A stretch of DNA of 64,000 bases. Source: Macrobrachium rosenbergii (lineage: Eukaryota; Arthropoda; Malacostraca; Decapoda; Palaemonidae). The notes beneath the pieces are model-generated. The model had not been told where the DNA came from. It did no database searches and saw only the letters and a list, made by a program, of their open reading frames with translations. This document shows positions 63,436-64,000 of the stretch, piece after piece (the stretch's first letter is position 1; the number at the start of each line of letters is the position of its first letter). Location: NCBI RefSeq assembly GCF_040412425.1, contig NC_089782.1, positions 41,968,822 through 42,032,821 of the forward strand, given 5' to 3'. A program made the position numbers and the translations under genes.

Positions 63436-64000
63436 TTACAGTTTGTCAAGATAATTGGAAAGATCAGGTAAGCCTTCTTTAAGACCCTTCCTCTTTCTGG
63501 TTTCCATAACAATATTGTAAGGTTTGCTATTGGGATTGGCATCCAAAGGATTTCCAGGCATCTCTTGCCAGTGATCGAATACACACTGTGGGAAGGCCTG
63601 TCCACCAGTGTTAGAACGCAAGTCAGCAGTGAAACCAAAGGATTCATTTACAGGAAGATGAGCTTTAACAACAAACATAGGGGTACCAGCAACCTGCATT
63701 TCTTCAAAAACGACACCTCTGCGCCTGTTGAGTACACCATAGATACCACCCACAGCAGCTTCAGGACATTGGATTTCACAGAGGTACACTGGTTCCTGGA
63801 GGCGTGGCTCGGCTGTAAGGACACAGGCATATAAAACACGACGGGTGGTAGGAATGATCTGACCACCACCACGATGGATAGCATCAGCGTGCAAGGTCAC
63901 GTCATGAAGATTGAATCGTACAGCACGCATGTTCTCGTCACACAGGACACCTTCCTTGGTAGCCCATTGGAAGCCAGCAACACAGGAGTCCTTAATTTCA
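63436..64000 (-). CDS. Translation elongation factor 2 (eEF2), C-terminal part
   Basis: An open minus-strand frame of 187 codons and a stop, running past the window edge, so the N-terminal GTPase domains lie outside. The GTPase moves tRNA and mRNA through the ribosome after each peptide bond. The visible part has [17 protein letters not shown], then [14 protein letters not shown], whose second His is the residue converted to diphthamide, the target of ADP-ribosylating bacterial toxins. Then come [31 protein letters not shown] and [19 protein letters not shown] (domain V), and the end [11 protein letters not shown]...LDKL. No intron interrupts it and no residue is damaged, so the gene looks functional. 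The [14 protein letters not shown] wording is arthropod-like. Confidence 0.98.
   Translation of the reverse strand, partial: EIKDSCVAGFQWATKEGVLCDENMRAVRFNLHDVTLHADAIHRGGGQIIPTTRRVLYACVLTAEPRLQEPVYLCEIQCPEAAVGGIYGVLNRRRGVVFEEMQVAGTPMFVVKAHLPVNESFGFTADLRSNTGGQAFPQCVFDHWQEMPGNPLDANPNSKPYNIVMETRKRKGLKEGLPDLSNYLDKL

Noticed and set aside
63565..63834. Plus-strand 89-codon ORF opposite eEF2
   Set aside because: Antisense shadow of the strongly conserved eEF2 frame.

Overview
This window looks like nuclear DNA from an arthropod, most likely a decapod crustacean. Four things point that way: an arthropod-type eEF2 C-terminus, a small Maf protein that closely resembles insect Maf-S, tRNA-derived SINEs of a kind I associate with decapods, and very dense (TA)n, (CT)n and (ATT)n microsatellites. 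The species call is inference. There are no operons, phage genes or CRISPR arrays. Most ORFs over 60 codons are artefacts of simple repeats or shadows of decayed transposons.

Layout. (1) 1-10.3 kb: intergenic DNA packed with microsatellites, a 1.4 kb GACA-rich minisatellite, two palindromic MITE-like elements (5242-5445 and 7243-7601) and several minisatellites. (2) 10.3-13.7 kb, minus strand: a four-exon gene assembled here from splice sites and phase. It encodes a 354-residue glycosylated single-pass membrane protein that I do not recognise. Its last ten codons and stop lie inside the neighbouring 41-bp minisatellite. (3) 13.7-23.6 kb: minisatellites, two tRNA-derived SINEs, other dispersed repeats and microsatellites. 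(4) About 23.8-53.7 kb, plus strand: probably one long small-Maf (bZIP) transcription unit. Its two main coding exons are clear (52464-52630 and 53484-53682). The first coding exon is uncertain, with two candidates given. The presumed large intron holds a decayed DIRS-like tyrosine-recombinase retrotransposon (30.3-36.7 kb, minus) and a decayed Penelope-like element with a GIY-YIG remnant (about 42.9-44.7 kb, plus). (5) 54-63 kb: LINE fragments, a TA-flanked inverted-repeat DNA transposon and a dispersed repeat. (6) 63.4-64 kb, minus strand: the C-terminal 187 codons of translation elongation factor 2, running off the window edge.

The three host genes have no obvious shared pathway: a membrane protein, a stress-response bZIP partner and a core translation factor. 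CpG appears frequent up to about 24.7 kb and scarce from there to about 62 kb outside the DIRS-like element. At nearly the same place the long microsatellites stop. This fits a methylated transcribed body of the Maf gene, but an assembly junction is an alternative. I found no clear evidence of a new multi-gene system. The best leads are the unknown membrane-protein gene with its minisatellite-derived tail and the well-formed palindromic elements.
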